A DNA stretch of 64,000 bases from Sinonovacula constricta (taxonomy: Eukaryota; Mollusca; Bivalvia; Cardiida; Solecurtidae). The notes under the pieces were generated by a model, which worked only from the letters and a program-made list of their open reading frames with translations, was not told where the DNA came from and did no database searches. A program made the position numbers and the translations under genes. Shown piece after piece: positions 19,278-31,762 of the stretch. The first letter of the stretch is position 1. Each line of letters begins with the position of its first letter. Location of the stretch: assembly GCA_007844125.1 (NCBI GenBank), contig CM017572.1, forward strand, positions 31,266,423-31,330,422, given 5' to 3'.

Positions 19278-21780
19278 ATGAGTACTATGGACAATAGAGT
19301 AAACATAATCTCGTATAAGGAAGGCAGACTGACCGCTAACCTTCTGGATTATTTAAAGAATCGTGATATTCATATAAAATGTATGTAGGAATCAATTTTC
19401 AAAACAAATCAATCTGAAAATATACTAAAATACAGAGCTACATATAACTATTTAAAGATAAATACGTAGGTCTTCGATAGTGTACATCAAAGAAGGGAGT
19501 AACTATCATGTTGTAGGAGTAGACCCCATCAAGGACCACCCGCCCGGAGAGGGAGGGATGGCGCGCTGTGGGCAAAAATTTTAACTTGATCAACTTGTAG
19601 TCAAACCAACATCCTTTCACTTTTCACATATTCACTTGCAGGGTTGGTCCCTAGAAGAAACTGAAGAAAGCTCCATTTTGGATCTGGAGCATAGAGATTG
19701 TGTAATAACTGGCGACTTCAATACACACCACTCAGCATGGGACTCCATTAGAAAAGACCGTCAATCCGGAGGTGATTTGGAAGTGGGTTGAAAAATATAA
19801 TCAAGTCCTACTCCATGACGGCAGTCCTACTAGATTATGGCATTCTTTAACTTGCATACATTTATCCTTTAAAAGTGCCAAACTTTCGGCGATATCAGAC
19901 TGGGGAGTAATGCAAGATACTTGGGGATCAGATCACTTCCCATTCATAACTTCTATCCAAACTGGATATCCTCTAGGCACAAAAATAAACACAGGAGGAA
20001 AATTAAATTTCAAAAAGTCAGATTGGGAAGCATTTGACAGATTATGTGAGAGAATAAATCCGGATGAAGTATATTCCATGGACATTGATGTGCACTGTAC
20101 ATAATAATGTTCATAGCAGGGGAGACCATCCCAGATAGTAAAGTAAAGAATAAAAAAAGGATATGGTCCCATGGTGGAATGAAAATTGCAAAAATGCTAC
20201 AAAGTGGTGGAAAAAGCTGAAAATTATATACATGGATAGATAAAAGTGCTCAGGAACCAGTCTTAATCAGCAAAAACAATGAAAATTGGGGAAAAAATCT
20301 GCAGTACTGTAAACCTAAACAATAAAAAAAAGTTTAACATTTTGAAGAAAATACTCAGAATTAGAGTAAATTCGCATTGGGACATCCCTATTTTGATTGA
20401 AAATAAACCATCGGCAGTTACCAACAGGGAGAAAGCAAACATCTTAGTCTCCAATTACAAGGATGTCTCTCTTGATTCAAACCAAGATAACAATGTGTTA
20501 GATATTCAGGCCAAGTTTGAATCACAGCTCTGAAATCTGTTTGGCAACACTGAATAATATGGGTCAAATCTTAATAATAGCTTCTCTATTAAACAACTGA
20601 AAAGAATCAAACAACTCCGCCACGGAAAATATTTGATTTCATGCACTGATTACAATCAATTCAAGCACACGCCTGATAATACTCTGGGGCTATGGATGAG
20701 ATTGTATAAAGAAATATGGCAAAGGGGAGAGTACCCTGTCAAGGGAAGTTATCACCCTTCACAAGATAAATAAATGAGAGAATGATAAAAATAATCCTAT
20801 AGACAAATTAGCATTACATCCCATGCAGGGACATTGCTTAAAGGGATGGTAAAGTTCTGTCACGGGGAAAAGATCAGATTTCGTTCTCTCTATTCAAAAA
20901 CATGCCCGAACATACTCTAGGATTTTGGATAAGACTGTACAATGAAATCTGGGAGAGGGGAGAGTACCCGAGGACTTTGAGAGAAGCTGTAGTTAACCCC
21001 CTAGACAATGAAAACAAACAGAAGGCGATCCAAAATCTTACACCAATTAACCTTACATCTCATGCAGGGAAATTGCTTGAGCGTGTGGTTAAAGCCCGTT
21101 TAGAACACTATTAAGAATCAAAACAATTAATAAATCCTTTGCAATCTGGCTTTAGGAATGGCATAAGCACATAAGATCAGCTCACATGGCTGCAACATGA
21201 TTTGATTTATGCTAAAAACAGAAAACAGACTGTTGCAGCACATATAGGAATATACAGTAATGAGAGGGCTGACAGGGCTGCCAAGGAAGGGCTAAATATT
21301 TATGGTTTGCCTAAAAAGTTAGGCCTGTCCCCAGAAATTAATTTAAGCTTTTAATTCGAACAAGCGGGACAAGCAAACCAATAATTTTAATAATTCAACT
21401 AATATCGGTAGAAAGAAGCCATCAAACAAACCTCCACCACTTTGTTCAAACGGTATCATAATGGATACATCAGTCGCAAGACTGAGATTCAACGCTAGCT
21501 TATTACCAGGCAGTATAGGTAAACATGTGCTAGATACAGATGGTTATTATGATACATGTAAGGATATATACGATGGGTCACACTTCCTACTGCATTGTTT
21601 TCCCTGACGGAGAGAGTTTCAATGGCAAATCATTCAGCTTCAGAATCTTTAGCATTTGACATACAACACATCGTCCTTCCACCTACAAAGACTGAGCGTA
21701 GCACTTTCCGAGCCCTGGCAACATATATAAAGGACTGCCAGATGCTTGGCAAAATATCAAAATTCTAAAAACCCGCAGGG
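19278..21780 (+). pseudogene. Decayed LINE (non-LTR retrotransposon) with EN, RT and RNase H remnants
   Basis: Protein fragments appear in family order but in different frames with stops. An endonuclease N-terminus reads LLDYLKNRDIHIKCM (about 19,340). The endonuclease core has ITGDFNTHHSAWDS (about 19,700) and the catalytic-site motif DTWGSDHFPF (about 19,920). The linker contains VPWWNENCKNATKWWK (about 20,166). The reverse transcriptase N-terminal region has PEHTLGFWIRLYNEIWERGE and ARLEHY (20,902-21,114), followed by LQSGFRNGIST. An RNase H end reads HIGIYSNERADRAAKEG (about 21,245), and a C-terminal zinc-like motif reads HFLLHC (about 21,590). The YADD-bearing palm is missing, so it is inactive. 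RNase H plus an apurinic-type endonuclease points to the I/Jockey-like group; the exact clade is not resolved. Confidence 0.88.
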
Positions 21781-21989
21781 AGTCAAACTGATGCTAAAAC
21801 AATAAGAGCACGTGATAGTGATGCAAGTTAGGAAAAACAATGCCGGTCATTTCCAGACTCGAACTAGGGACGTGAACGTGAAAAAATAATAAAATAAAGA
21901 TCTCTTGGTCAAGATCAGATTACAGGCATAAAAGTTTCATTAATGATGGCCCGGATTTGGATAAATAGATATATCTTACTTTCTTACAT

Positions 21990-22640
21990 AGGGGGTCCAG
22001 GGGCTAAGACCAATTTGTTTTATACACAAGGTTCATAACGTTCCAACTGAACTTTAATATGGGGCTATATGACCAAGATCAAACTGCTATATACAGATGG
22101 TTGGCTTTTGGACCTATATGGATTAATGTATTACCTAAATAAGCGGTCCAAGGTCGTAGACCATACTGTTGTGTACTGGTGGTTCACAACGTTGACTTTA
22201 GGACCTATATGAATCAATGTATTGCCTAAATATGGGGCCCCGGGGCCAAGATCATCCTGTTGTGTTCTGATGGTTCACAACGTTGGCCTTAGGACCTATA
22301 TGGATCAATGTATTGCCTAAATATGGGACCCCTGGGCCTAGATCATACTGTTGTGTTCTGATGGTTCACAACGTTGGCCTTAGGACCTATATGGATCAAT
22401 GTATTGCCTAAATATGGGACCCCTGGGCCTAGATCATACTGTTGTGTACTAATGGTACACAAGGTTGGCCTTAGGATCTATATGGATCAATGTATTGCCT
22501 AAATATGGGACCCCTGGTCCAAGATCATACTGTTGTTGTAGTAATGTTTCATAACGTTAGACTAAGACCCAAATGGATCCACTTATATTGTCTTGCAGTG
22601 AGATCTATGCCGAAACCGAATTGCTGTACAAAAACGGTTC
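21990..22640. repeat. 91-bp tandem array, ~6-7 copies
   Basis: The landmark GGACCTATATGGATCAATGT recurs with a spacing of exactly 91 bases at about 22,109, 22,200, 22,291, 22,382 and 22,473, with weaker copies on both sides. The two middle copies are almost identical and the outer ones are diverged. Nothing is encoded. Confidence 0.9.
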
Positions 22641-24239
22641 ATAACTTTGGTCCTGGCCATGGCAGACAATTAAGTTTGATGTTTTCCTTGTTTTCATTGT
22701 TTTATAACATTGACCCAGGCCCCCTGTTATATTTATTCCTTGCTTAAATAATTGAATTAAATAAAAATGTGAATAACTTAATATTTACTTCAGGATGAAG
22801 ACCAATATATTTGGCCTAATTGGTTCTAATTAGGGACATTATGGACCAAAGGACAATTTGGACCAGACGTCCCGGACCACATTTATGGACATACCGGACC
22901 ACAAAATTATTATTAAAATCATTTCTAAAAACAAAGCATGTTGTTGTTATTTATTTTTCTCTTTAGCGAGTGCCTGATATGTAATTATGTCGTAATGAAA
23001 ATATTACCTTATAAAATTTCAAAAATGTCAGCTACAGTTCCATCTCAAAAAGTTTTATCACAAATATTTCTTTTCTCTGGCGAATAATTATTATTAATAA
23101 ATAAGACATGGACAGTGAACCTTTGATCTTTTCCCACCAATTAAAGTAGGTCAATGAGAGGATAGATGTACTTTTAATTTTACAACCATATGCTTTTCTT
23201 CTTCAGTGAATTCGTATTATCCGGTAAATTAATTGTTATAAAATTATTAAATACAATATCTGACTGGTTTATTTATTTCTTCGGGATGTCCGTACTCCAT
23301 TGGTTTACAACGTCTACACTGACTTTTAAATATTGTTTTCCTTAAAGTCAAAACATTAAAGTCAAAGATAAAGATCCTTTAAAGGGATATCACGGCCAAG
23401 ACCAAAATAATATCAATCACCCAATACTTAAGAACGCGATCAAAGACCCCTTTAATGTTATAATTACAATAAACTAGTTGTTTGGTGTGTAGCGGATCTT
23501 AGGGTATTGTGGATCAGCCAAACATGACCTTGACCTTTTTGGCACTTGTGTTGATTTAAATCAGATAAAAAGCATTTCATTAGAAAAAGTGATGTTCCGT
23601 TAGGATTTCCACATAGAAATTTTCAGCCAAGCAGTTTGCAATAACCGAAGATGATGGCGTTACCAAACCTGACCCATTTCTACGGAGATACACAAAACCC
23701 AAAGTGCAAATCAACAGCGAATTTTCCAGCAATATAGGATAATTTATCAAACCAATGACACCAGATGATGAGCGTTAATGTCCTTTATGACCACAAGAAA
23801 TTGTTTGTTCCTCGGACGTGTGTTTATTGATATGTGAACTGAAAATAGGTCGCAAACGTATCCCAAAGTTTCGTCCACCTTATAAACCAATGCTACATTA
23901 GTCAATTAAGTTATTTCATTGACTGTTAGTCAGTATGCACATCTTCTTCCACTTCATCACCATAACCATTACAATATTCTCAGAAATTATGTTAGCTGTG
24001 TTCAACTCCAGCAGTAGAAGCTGCTTATCATGATTATTACTATCATCATTCACATCATATCACCATTGTAACACATTATATATGCATCCAATCATCAGTT
24101 TTAGTCATATGGAGACAGTATCAACTTGAAATATATATAGTGATATATAGGGATGCATTCACTGCAATATTACGCTATGATGTACGACATGATACCACAA
24201 CCAGTCTTATTATCCAGTCCTGGGATAAAAATTAAAATG
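22641..24239. other. Unique AT-rich stretch, nothing recognised
   Basis: No exon, repeat family or RNA gene was identified on either strand. Confidence 0.4.
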
Positions 24240-25126
24240 ACCATGTATTGCATGGTAGGGTAATGGTATGGTTATGGTATAATGGTGGTATAAATATTGG
24301 TATGGTATGGGTAAGGGTATTATATGGTTATTGCATGGTTATGGTATGATTATGGTATGATCATTGCAAGGTTATGGTATGATTATTGAATGTTTATGGT
24401 ATGGTTATTGTATGGTTATGGTATGGGTATGGTTATTTTATTGTTATTGCATGGTTATGATATGGTTATTGTATGGTCATGGTATGGTTATGGTATGATT
24501 ACTGCATGGTTATTGTATGATTATTGTATGGTTATGGTATGGTTATTGCATGGTAATGGTATGATTATTGTATGGTTATGGTATGGGTATGGTTGTTGTA
24601 TGAGTATTACATGGTTATGGTATGGTTATGGTATGATTATGGTATGTTTATGGCATGGATATGGTATCATTATTGCATGGTTATGGTATTTTTATGGTAT
24701 GGGTATGGTTATTATATGGTTATTGTATTGTTATAGTATGGCATGGTTATTGTATGGTTATTCTATGGTTATGGTATGGTTATGGCATGATTATTGTATG
24801 GTTATGGTATGATTAGTCTATGGTCATGGTATGGTTAATGTATGGTTATGGTATGGTCATGGTATGGTTATTATATGGCTATGGTATGGTCATGGTATGG
24901 TTAATGTATGGTTATGGTATGGTCATGGTATGGTTAATATATGGTTATGGTATGGTCATGGTATGGTTATGGGATTGTTACTGTATGGTTATGGTATGGT
25001 TATGGTATGGTTACTGTATGGTTACTGTAAGGTTATGGTATGGTTACTGTATGGTTACTGTAAGGTTACTGTAAGGTTACTGTATGGTTATTGTATGGTT
25101 ATTGTATGGTTATGGTATGGTTATGG
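24240..25126. repeat. 11-bp TATGGTTATGG minisatellite, left part
   Basis: TATGGTTATGG, TATGGTTATTG and TATGGTCATGG units of 11 bases (with some 5- and 6-base slips) run for about 890 bases. Because 33 bases equal 11 codons, all three frames stay open and give artificial Met/Val/Trp/Leu/Tyr/Gly-rich frames. The array continues at 27,760 beyond an inserted hAT element. Confidence 0.93.
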
Positions 25127-27759
25127 TAGGGGTGTAACGATATACCGTACGACGGTATACCGCGGTTCAATATTCACGGTTCGGTGCACGGTTCACTTCT
25201 CAAGAATTACGGTACGAACCGTGCGATACAGTTAAGTAAAAATCCTACATTGTGCTCTTGAGTTCACGTCGAATCGTTGTTGAGTCAGTAGTAGACTATT
25301 TTTTTACACCGGGAAAACGACAAAGTGGATCAAGATATAGCACTTTTATGACAATATTTGCCGAGATGTAAGCATTCTTGTTTTCAAGAGTAGCTGATCA
25401 TTCAGAACAGTATTTTGTCATTCTTAATTCTACCATAAGGAAGTTAAATTAGTAAGCTATGTAGTATATCTTGTATCGGTAAAGCGCATTGCGTAAAGCT
25501 AATTAGTATTCAAAATGGCGGCTGTCGAAAACTTGTAATCTCTGTTTAAGAAATCACTGATGGAGTCGGACAATCTATATTGCAAAATTAAATCCATTGT
25601 AAATTTTGGCATGATTGATAACATCTTTGGCTCTTGAGACTTCGGCTAATCGACTGTATTGCCGTCATTATGAAATTGTGAAACTATGACGAGAAAACGC
25701 CAAAATTAGCTTTAGTCATGTTATGTTGTTTTTTTTTCCGAAAGAAGACTAAAATACATTTCTCATTTCTATCTTTGTTTAGTTATATATCAAGAAGTTG
25801 TTTCAGAAGAAACTATTTTCCGGTATTTGTTTTGACTTTTTTTGCCCCACAAATTATCACACCTAATTACTGTCCCCATTCAAAACAGATCCCTAGAGAT
25901 CACTTACCTGATAGTCAGAGCAAAATAAGTGCCTCAGCCAATACATATTCAGCATATATAGTAATGAATGAAGCTGGTAGCAGAAGCGTTAATTCCTGAG
26001 CTAGTTAATTTATGCATACATTGACACCACCAAATTTACCCGACTACATGTACATAAAATTGGTGCACTTTTGGTTTTTGTTGATACAAGCCTTGTTTAA
26101 ATGATGTTTTAAATTATTTACTTCGACTCATAACACACTGCTTGTTGTTTTTGCTAAAAAATAGTTAAACACACGCACCATCCGGAACATGGCCGTCCGA
26201 ATATATGTACACTTTTCGGTAATTTGTCGAACTACAATTTGACGAATATGTTGTTACACTCAGTATAAATTTGATGTGACTAATTTAAAATGGTATGCTT
26301 TGTACCTTTATGACTACTAATAATGGAGCAAAATTTCTTTGGATTTAGAGAGTACTGATATTCCGAATCATGCGTCGATTTAGAGAGAAACTTCTCAGAT
26401 TCTTAATCATACGTTGACATTCCAAAAGCAGTTATAATTGTGATAAATATTTATTTGAACAGTACTTTACAATAGATATACTATTCAAGTACATGTAATA
26501 CTTATTGGTAAGCATACAGGCTCACAGTAATAGGCAAACAATCAATAATATCATATTTATATAAGCAGTGAAATTTAGGCTGTCCCTTGGTTGGCTGCTT
26601 AATACAAGTGTGACTGTAGTTAGAAGCTGTTTAAAGTGTTGCTAGTCTTATTTTAAGATAAATGAAGAAATTGTCATTTGGGAGGGATGTGTCATGACAT
26701 TATACATTTTGAAAAGAAATGACATTTAATGCAGTGTCCTTATTTGCTAATCTTATGATATAAAATAATAAAACCAAGAATTTCTGAAAAATTCCTAGGT
26801 GATGATGAAAATGAAAGCATGTGAAATCACAAGCACAATTGATGGCATCAATACACATTGCCTTTTTTTTTAAAAGCAGAACAATATCTGAATGCTCTGG
26901 CCTCATCAGTAGGACAAGAATATGTTTTTATACCAGGGAAAAAAATTTCCCTCTGAAAAGTATTTACTTAACCATATATTAACTATAGCTACCATGATTT
27001 TGTTTAATGTTAGAGGAAACAGCCTCCTTTGTATAAACTTGACCATACTAAACACCATGTTATAGTAGAAGGACTGTATATATATTATACTACTGGCAAT
27101 AGTTGATTAATTTGTAAACACAAGAAAAAACAATAATAAGCACTTACATGTATATTTTCTTATATATGATATATTGAATATAGATCATTTTTGTATTGAT
27201 ACACATATCATATCGATGATTCTGACCAATACGGAGCCCTAGTAACAACCTACCATCATTATTTCTCTGATGTTTCATAGAAAGCACTAACTACTTAGTA
27301 GCTGAATTTGTTGACACTTCATATTGTTATTAAATTGTTATCTTGTTTTTTTTTTATATAGTTTACCAAACTGTTGTATTATTATTTGTGATGGACATTC
27401 AGAATTTACAATAAAGATGAGAAAAAAATATCTTAAGAAATATTATATTACTTTTTATTTTTAAGACCTAACAATTTAAAGTTTTAGATTATTCTTACAA
27501 TTAAATCATTTATTATGTGGATAACCTTTTATGTCATACATTCTGATTATTGACTTATAGACTTACAAGTTCTTAGTTTCAGTAAATAGTTACACTAACA
27601 TATTGTACAATATAAGTCATGGTGTAATAGTGAACCTATGTGATAAGCAAAAATGTATCATCGGTACCAAAATATTATATATCGTGATATGTATCGTATC
27701 GTGTGGTATGTATGGCGATACGTATCGTATCGTGAGGGTAGCGTATCGTTACACCCCTA
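25127..27759. mobile_element. Non-autonomous hAT-like DNA transposon, 2,633 bp
   Basis: The ends are identical inverted 16-mers: TAGGGGTGTAACGATA at 25,127-25,142 and TATCGTTACACCCCTA at 27,744-27,759. They match the common hAT end pattern (YAGGGGTG). Both flanks are GGTTATGG (25,119-25,126 and 27,760-27,767), as expected for an 8-bp target duplication, although this word is also part of the host minisatellite. Subterminal regions are rich in short inverted words (ACGGTATACCG, CGTATCGTATCG). No transposase motif was recognised, so mobility would depend on enzyme supplied elsewhere. Confidence 0.88.
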
Positions 27760-28460
27760 GGTTATGGTATGGTTATGGTATGGTTATTGTATGGTTATAG
27801 TATGGTTATGGTATGGTTATGGTATGGTTATTGTATGGTTATGGTATGGTTATGGTATGGTTATTGTATGGTTAGGGTATGGTTAGGGTATGGTTATGGT
27901 ATGGTTATGGTATGGTTACGGTATGGTTATGGTATGGTTATGGTGTGGTTATAGTATGGTTACTGTATGGTCATGGGATGGTTAAGGCATTGTTATGGTA
28001 GGTATGGTTATGGTATGGTTATGGGATGGTTATGGTATGGTTACTGTATGGTTATGGTATGGTCATGGGATGGTCATGGCATTGTTATGGTAGGTATGGT
28101 TATGGTATGGTCATGGGATGGTCATGGCATGGTTATAGTAGGTATGGTTATGGTAGGTATGGTTATGGTATGGTTATGGTAGGTATGGTTATGGTATGGT
28201 CATGGATGGTTATGGCATCGTTATGGTAGGTATGGTTATGGTATGGTTATGGTAGGTATGGTTATGGCATGGTTATGGTAGGTATGCTCATAGGATGATT
28301 ATGGCATGGTTATGGTAGGTATGGTTATAGCATGGTTATGGAAGGTATGATTATGGTATGGTCATGGGATGGTTATGGCATGGTTATGGTAGGTATGGTT
28401 ATGGTATGGTCATGGGATGGTTATGGCATGGTTATGGTAGATATGGTTATGGTATGGTTA
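27760..28460. repeat. 11-bp minisatellite, right part with a 16-17-bp variant
   Basis: The TATGGTTATGG array continues after the hAT insertion. From about 28,000 it changes to longer units containing TATGGTAGG and GGTCATGGGATGG, which form a local higher-order pattern. It ends in a short TATG/TGTA-rich tract at 28,462-28,505. Confidence 0.9.
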
Positions 28461-28669
28461 TGTATACATGCATTCATATATGTATATGTGTATGTATGTA
28501 TGATCAATACGAAATTGATGTGATGTAAATTTCTGATAAAGTTTACTCTTTCCAAATGGAGGGGGCGGGGCATTGTGGGATGGGGTGCGGAGGGCTTTGT
28601 ATATATTGTCTTTCAGGCTGTTGTGAGTTTGATCATCATACCCTGGCAGATCCATAATCTTCTTCCTCC

Positions 28670-29187
28670 TCATGATGGCTAGTGACCTACTGTTTGACCC
28701 CACGTGACCGAGTTACGAACTCATTCAAGATTTCATGCAGACAAACATTCTGACCAAGTTTGGTGAAGATTGGGCTATAAATGTGGTCTCTAGTGTGTTG
28801 ACAAGCTTTTTTTAGATTTGACCTAGTGACCTACTTTTTGACCAAACGTGACCCAGTTACGAACTCATCCAAGATTTCATGTAGACAAACATTCTTACCA
28901 AGGTTGGTGAAGAGTGAGCTATAAATGGGGTCTCTAGTGTGTTCACAAATTTTTCCTTAAATTTGACCTCGTGACCTACTTTTTGACCCCAGGTGACCCA
29001 ATAATGAACTCATCCAAAATTTCATGCAGACAAACATTCTGACCAAGGTTGATGAAGATTGGATAAAAATTGTGGCCTCTAGTGTGTTCACAAATAAAAT
29101 GTTGACGACGGATGCGGGACGACAGACGCCGGACGAAGCGGTATCACAAAAGCTCCCCTTGAGCACATTGTGCTCAGGTGAGCTAAA
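28670..29187 (-). mobile_element. Tandem-core hairpin element, copy 3 (3' truncated)
   Basis: On the minus strand it starts at 29,187 with AGCTCACCTGAGCACAATGT and a complete 5' hairpin. It then has about three ~145-bp core units and stops near 28,670 without the 3' hairpin. It lies just outside the left arm of the large inverted duplication. Confidence 0.8.
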
Positions 29188-30187
29188 AATATGGTATTCG
29201 AGGCAAGACATAATAATTGTAACATCTAATTAAATTGCAACAGATGCCCTAGAGAGAATTCTAATTAAATAATAAAAATAACTGTAGTCAACAGGCTTGC
29301 AATTAGACAGGTCCACATCAGACTCGAACTGATAATTCACCAAGGAACTGCACCTGCATGGACCAATGCCTATATTACCAGTCGACTGTGATTTCCATTT
29401 TTGTTTATCAGCATATAATTAGGTAACTAATATATTTAATGCACAGAAATGGTCCAAACATAGAATGTAAACACGAATGGTGTTTTAAACAATAACTATG
29501 GATAAAATCAAATACAGTAATATGTTCATCAAAATTTAAGGTATGAGCAGACTAAACCATCTTTATATCCATAGGAAATAGAATCAGCACACAATTATAT
29601 AAACAAAAATATATTGATGCCTTATTATTAATAAAATAACACTAATAAATGGTCTATTTACCTTTGTACCTTTCTTATAATGGTTCTACATACCTTCATA
29701 TCTTTCTTGCATCTCAAATCGTCAAGTATATAATGTAGGGATCACTCGGGTGAAGTCACCATTTTGCAGCCTAGAGCGGCCAGTCTAGATCAGCCCCTGG
29801 CTGTGACCGGCGACTCGGGCATTGTGGAGTTGGGAGGACTCGATTCCGCAGACTCTAGCGCGGCCTGTCCAGATCGGCTCCCGGTCGTGTCCCGAGAGGC
29901 TCGAGGTCGGGGGAAGTCTGGATGACTCGTCTCTGTAGAATCCTTTCAAATGTTTAAATGCACAAGAATATATTAATTCTATTATTTGGGTGCCAAGCCC
30001 CACCCATATCCATATAATACACACGTCTTTTATTTTAACTGTGTATACAATAAAAACAATTTTAACGCCATGCCAGGCTACTCTGATCAGCCATTTGGAT
30101 CTGCATCCAGATTGGAAGCAGGGGCGGATGGAAGTTGGTAGAGTATTTCTCGCATATGTAGCAGGTGTACTGGTAGTTCGTTCGAAT

Positions 30188-31219
30188 CGGGGTCAAAAAG
30201 GACCAAAACCGAAAAGGTGCCATACCAAAACGCCCCAGGACCATAATGGCCTGGACCAGACAGGCCCGTACCACAAAGGCCCATATTTTATATTATGTTT
30301 AATGAGTAATTGAGCAGCCAAAACCGAAACTGCTGTTTGAGCGTTCATGAGACCAGACAACATCGCAGTATGTGTTTAAATGTGAATTTTAAAAATACAT
30401 GTTTATAAAAATACATTGACAGTGTGTAAATAATACAGCAAGTAATATTCAAACACCGCCCCTGCTTTCTCACTCGGTGCTTGGGACCCAAGGATGGCGC
30501 AGTTAATATTTGGAATTTTAAAACGAAAAATTAAAGCCAAAATTGCCAAACAAATGTAAAAGTCCCAGAATAAAATAATTAATTGAAGTTTGAATTAAAT
30601 AATTTTAGAATGAAGAACTAAGGCCAAGAATATATCGAATTAATTGGAATTGATATAAATAGAAAATACAAACACGTTATTTTATACAATGTTTGAAATT
30701 ACAAATAATTTCCATCAAGTTTTAAGTATTAATAGGCACAAAGTCTGGAAAATGTTTCAATGCACATTTAATTAAAAGAACAATAGTTTATTGTTAATGA
30801 ACAGTGTGAAGTTAATCATAAATGTAAATTTCATTAGGAGATTGAATTAAAATTTAATATAAATTAAGTTTTAAATATAATTTTAAATAGTGATCAATTT
30901 AACATTGTAATTTAATCATGGTAAGAAAAATTCTACAGAAAATAGGTTTTAATAACAGTACACATATGTTCATGTTATTAAAAAGATACAACAATAAAAT
31001 ATAATACAAATAATATACATTTACATATAATAAATTAATACTATTTAATAATATACAATTACGATCAATATTCTACTTGAACATGCATGTACATATTACA
31101 CACACATATATGTGCCTTTTCGACTCCCTATTTATTGGCCGTTCCCATACCACTACCTTTAACGTGGTTCTTTTGGTCTGGGCCGTTTTTGACCAGGCCG
31201 TTTGGAATTTGGGCCTTTT
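30188..31219. mobile_element. ~1-kb inverted-repeat element built of GGCC/AAAA units (left arm)
   Basis: The left end reads GGGTCAAAAAGGACCAAAAC, then short degenerate units such as GCCATACCAAAACG and GGACCATAATGGCC. The right end carries the inverse (GGCCGTTTTTGACCAGGCC, GGGCCTTTTTGACCC). The ~800-bp interior is extremely AT-rich and non-coding. The same element occupies about 59,755-60,815 in the right arm, so it predates the duplication. Confidence 0.6.
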
Positions 31220-31237
31220 TGACCCAACACCGTCCGT

Positions 31238-31510
31238 TCGCAGTGTCTCTATAAATCAGATGGTAGAGCGACCCATTAGTATTGGGGAGGTCTGTGGTTC
31301 GAATCCAGGTGGAGGCTCACTTTTTCCACTCCTGTTACACATAACCCAGGAGACACAAATACACTCACACGGGCACCCTTCCTTCTCAAACCTCGACAGA
31401 CTCTGGTCCAGGGCCCAACTCCCAATCGACCCTTCCCAGCTGCTGCAACATGTTACCCATGATGTCGATAATTGCTTGTCATCCATAAATAAATATAAAA
31501 AATACAGTAC
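31238..31510 (+). mobile_element. tRNA-derived SINE (family S3), left arm
   Basis: The A-box-like ATCAGATGGTAGAGCGACC and the B box GTGGTTCGAATCCAGG are followed by an S3 body (ACACTCACACGGGCACC, GGGCCCAACTCCCAATCG) and the tail TCCATAAATAAATATAAAAA. The inverse copy lies at about 59,490-59,748. An open frame of about 147 codons through this copy is incidental. Confidence 0.8.
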
Positions 31511-31559
31511 TAACCTTTAGATAGTGTCTTATTTCCAGATACAAATGATTATTCCACGA

Positions 31560-31762
31560 AAATAGCACGGTGGATTCAGCCCTTAGTATTTTGAACACCA
31601 AAATATCTCATTTACACAATTAAACGACAGCGTGTAACTAAAAAAACCGGGAAGAATACATGACCCGAATCAATTATTGATTAAAATCCGTTCGCTTTGC
31701 TGTAAACATCTCCAATTCAACATTTCTACTAAAAATATAACCCCAAAATAACACAGAAAATC
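31560..31762 (+). repeat. Repeat R2, left fragment split by insertion
   Basis: It matches 2,860-3,034 and the inverse of about 59,236-59,410, and ends exactly at CAGAAAATC (31,754-31,762). It resumes at 36,889. Confidence 0.85.

Noticed and set aside
24390..25235. Long Met/Val/Trp/Leu/Tyr/Gly repeat proteins
   Set aside because: Produced by the 11-bp minisatellite, which stays open in all three frames; no start, stop or splice context supports a gene.
25127..27759. Autonomous hAT transposase
   Set aside because: No C-terminal dimerisation motif or zinc finger was recognised in any frame; only short open frames are present.
27603..28523. Further repeat-rich open frames
   Set aside because: Same minisatellite after the hAT insertion.
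31077..31520. 147-codon open frame
   Set aside because: It reads through an S3 SINE and the end of an inverted-repeat element; the right-arm partner frame differs.
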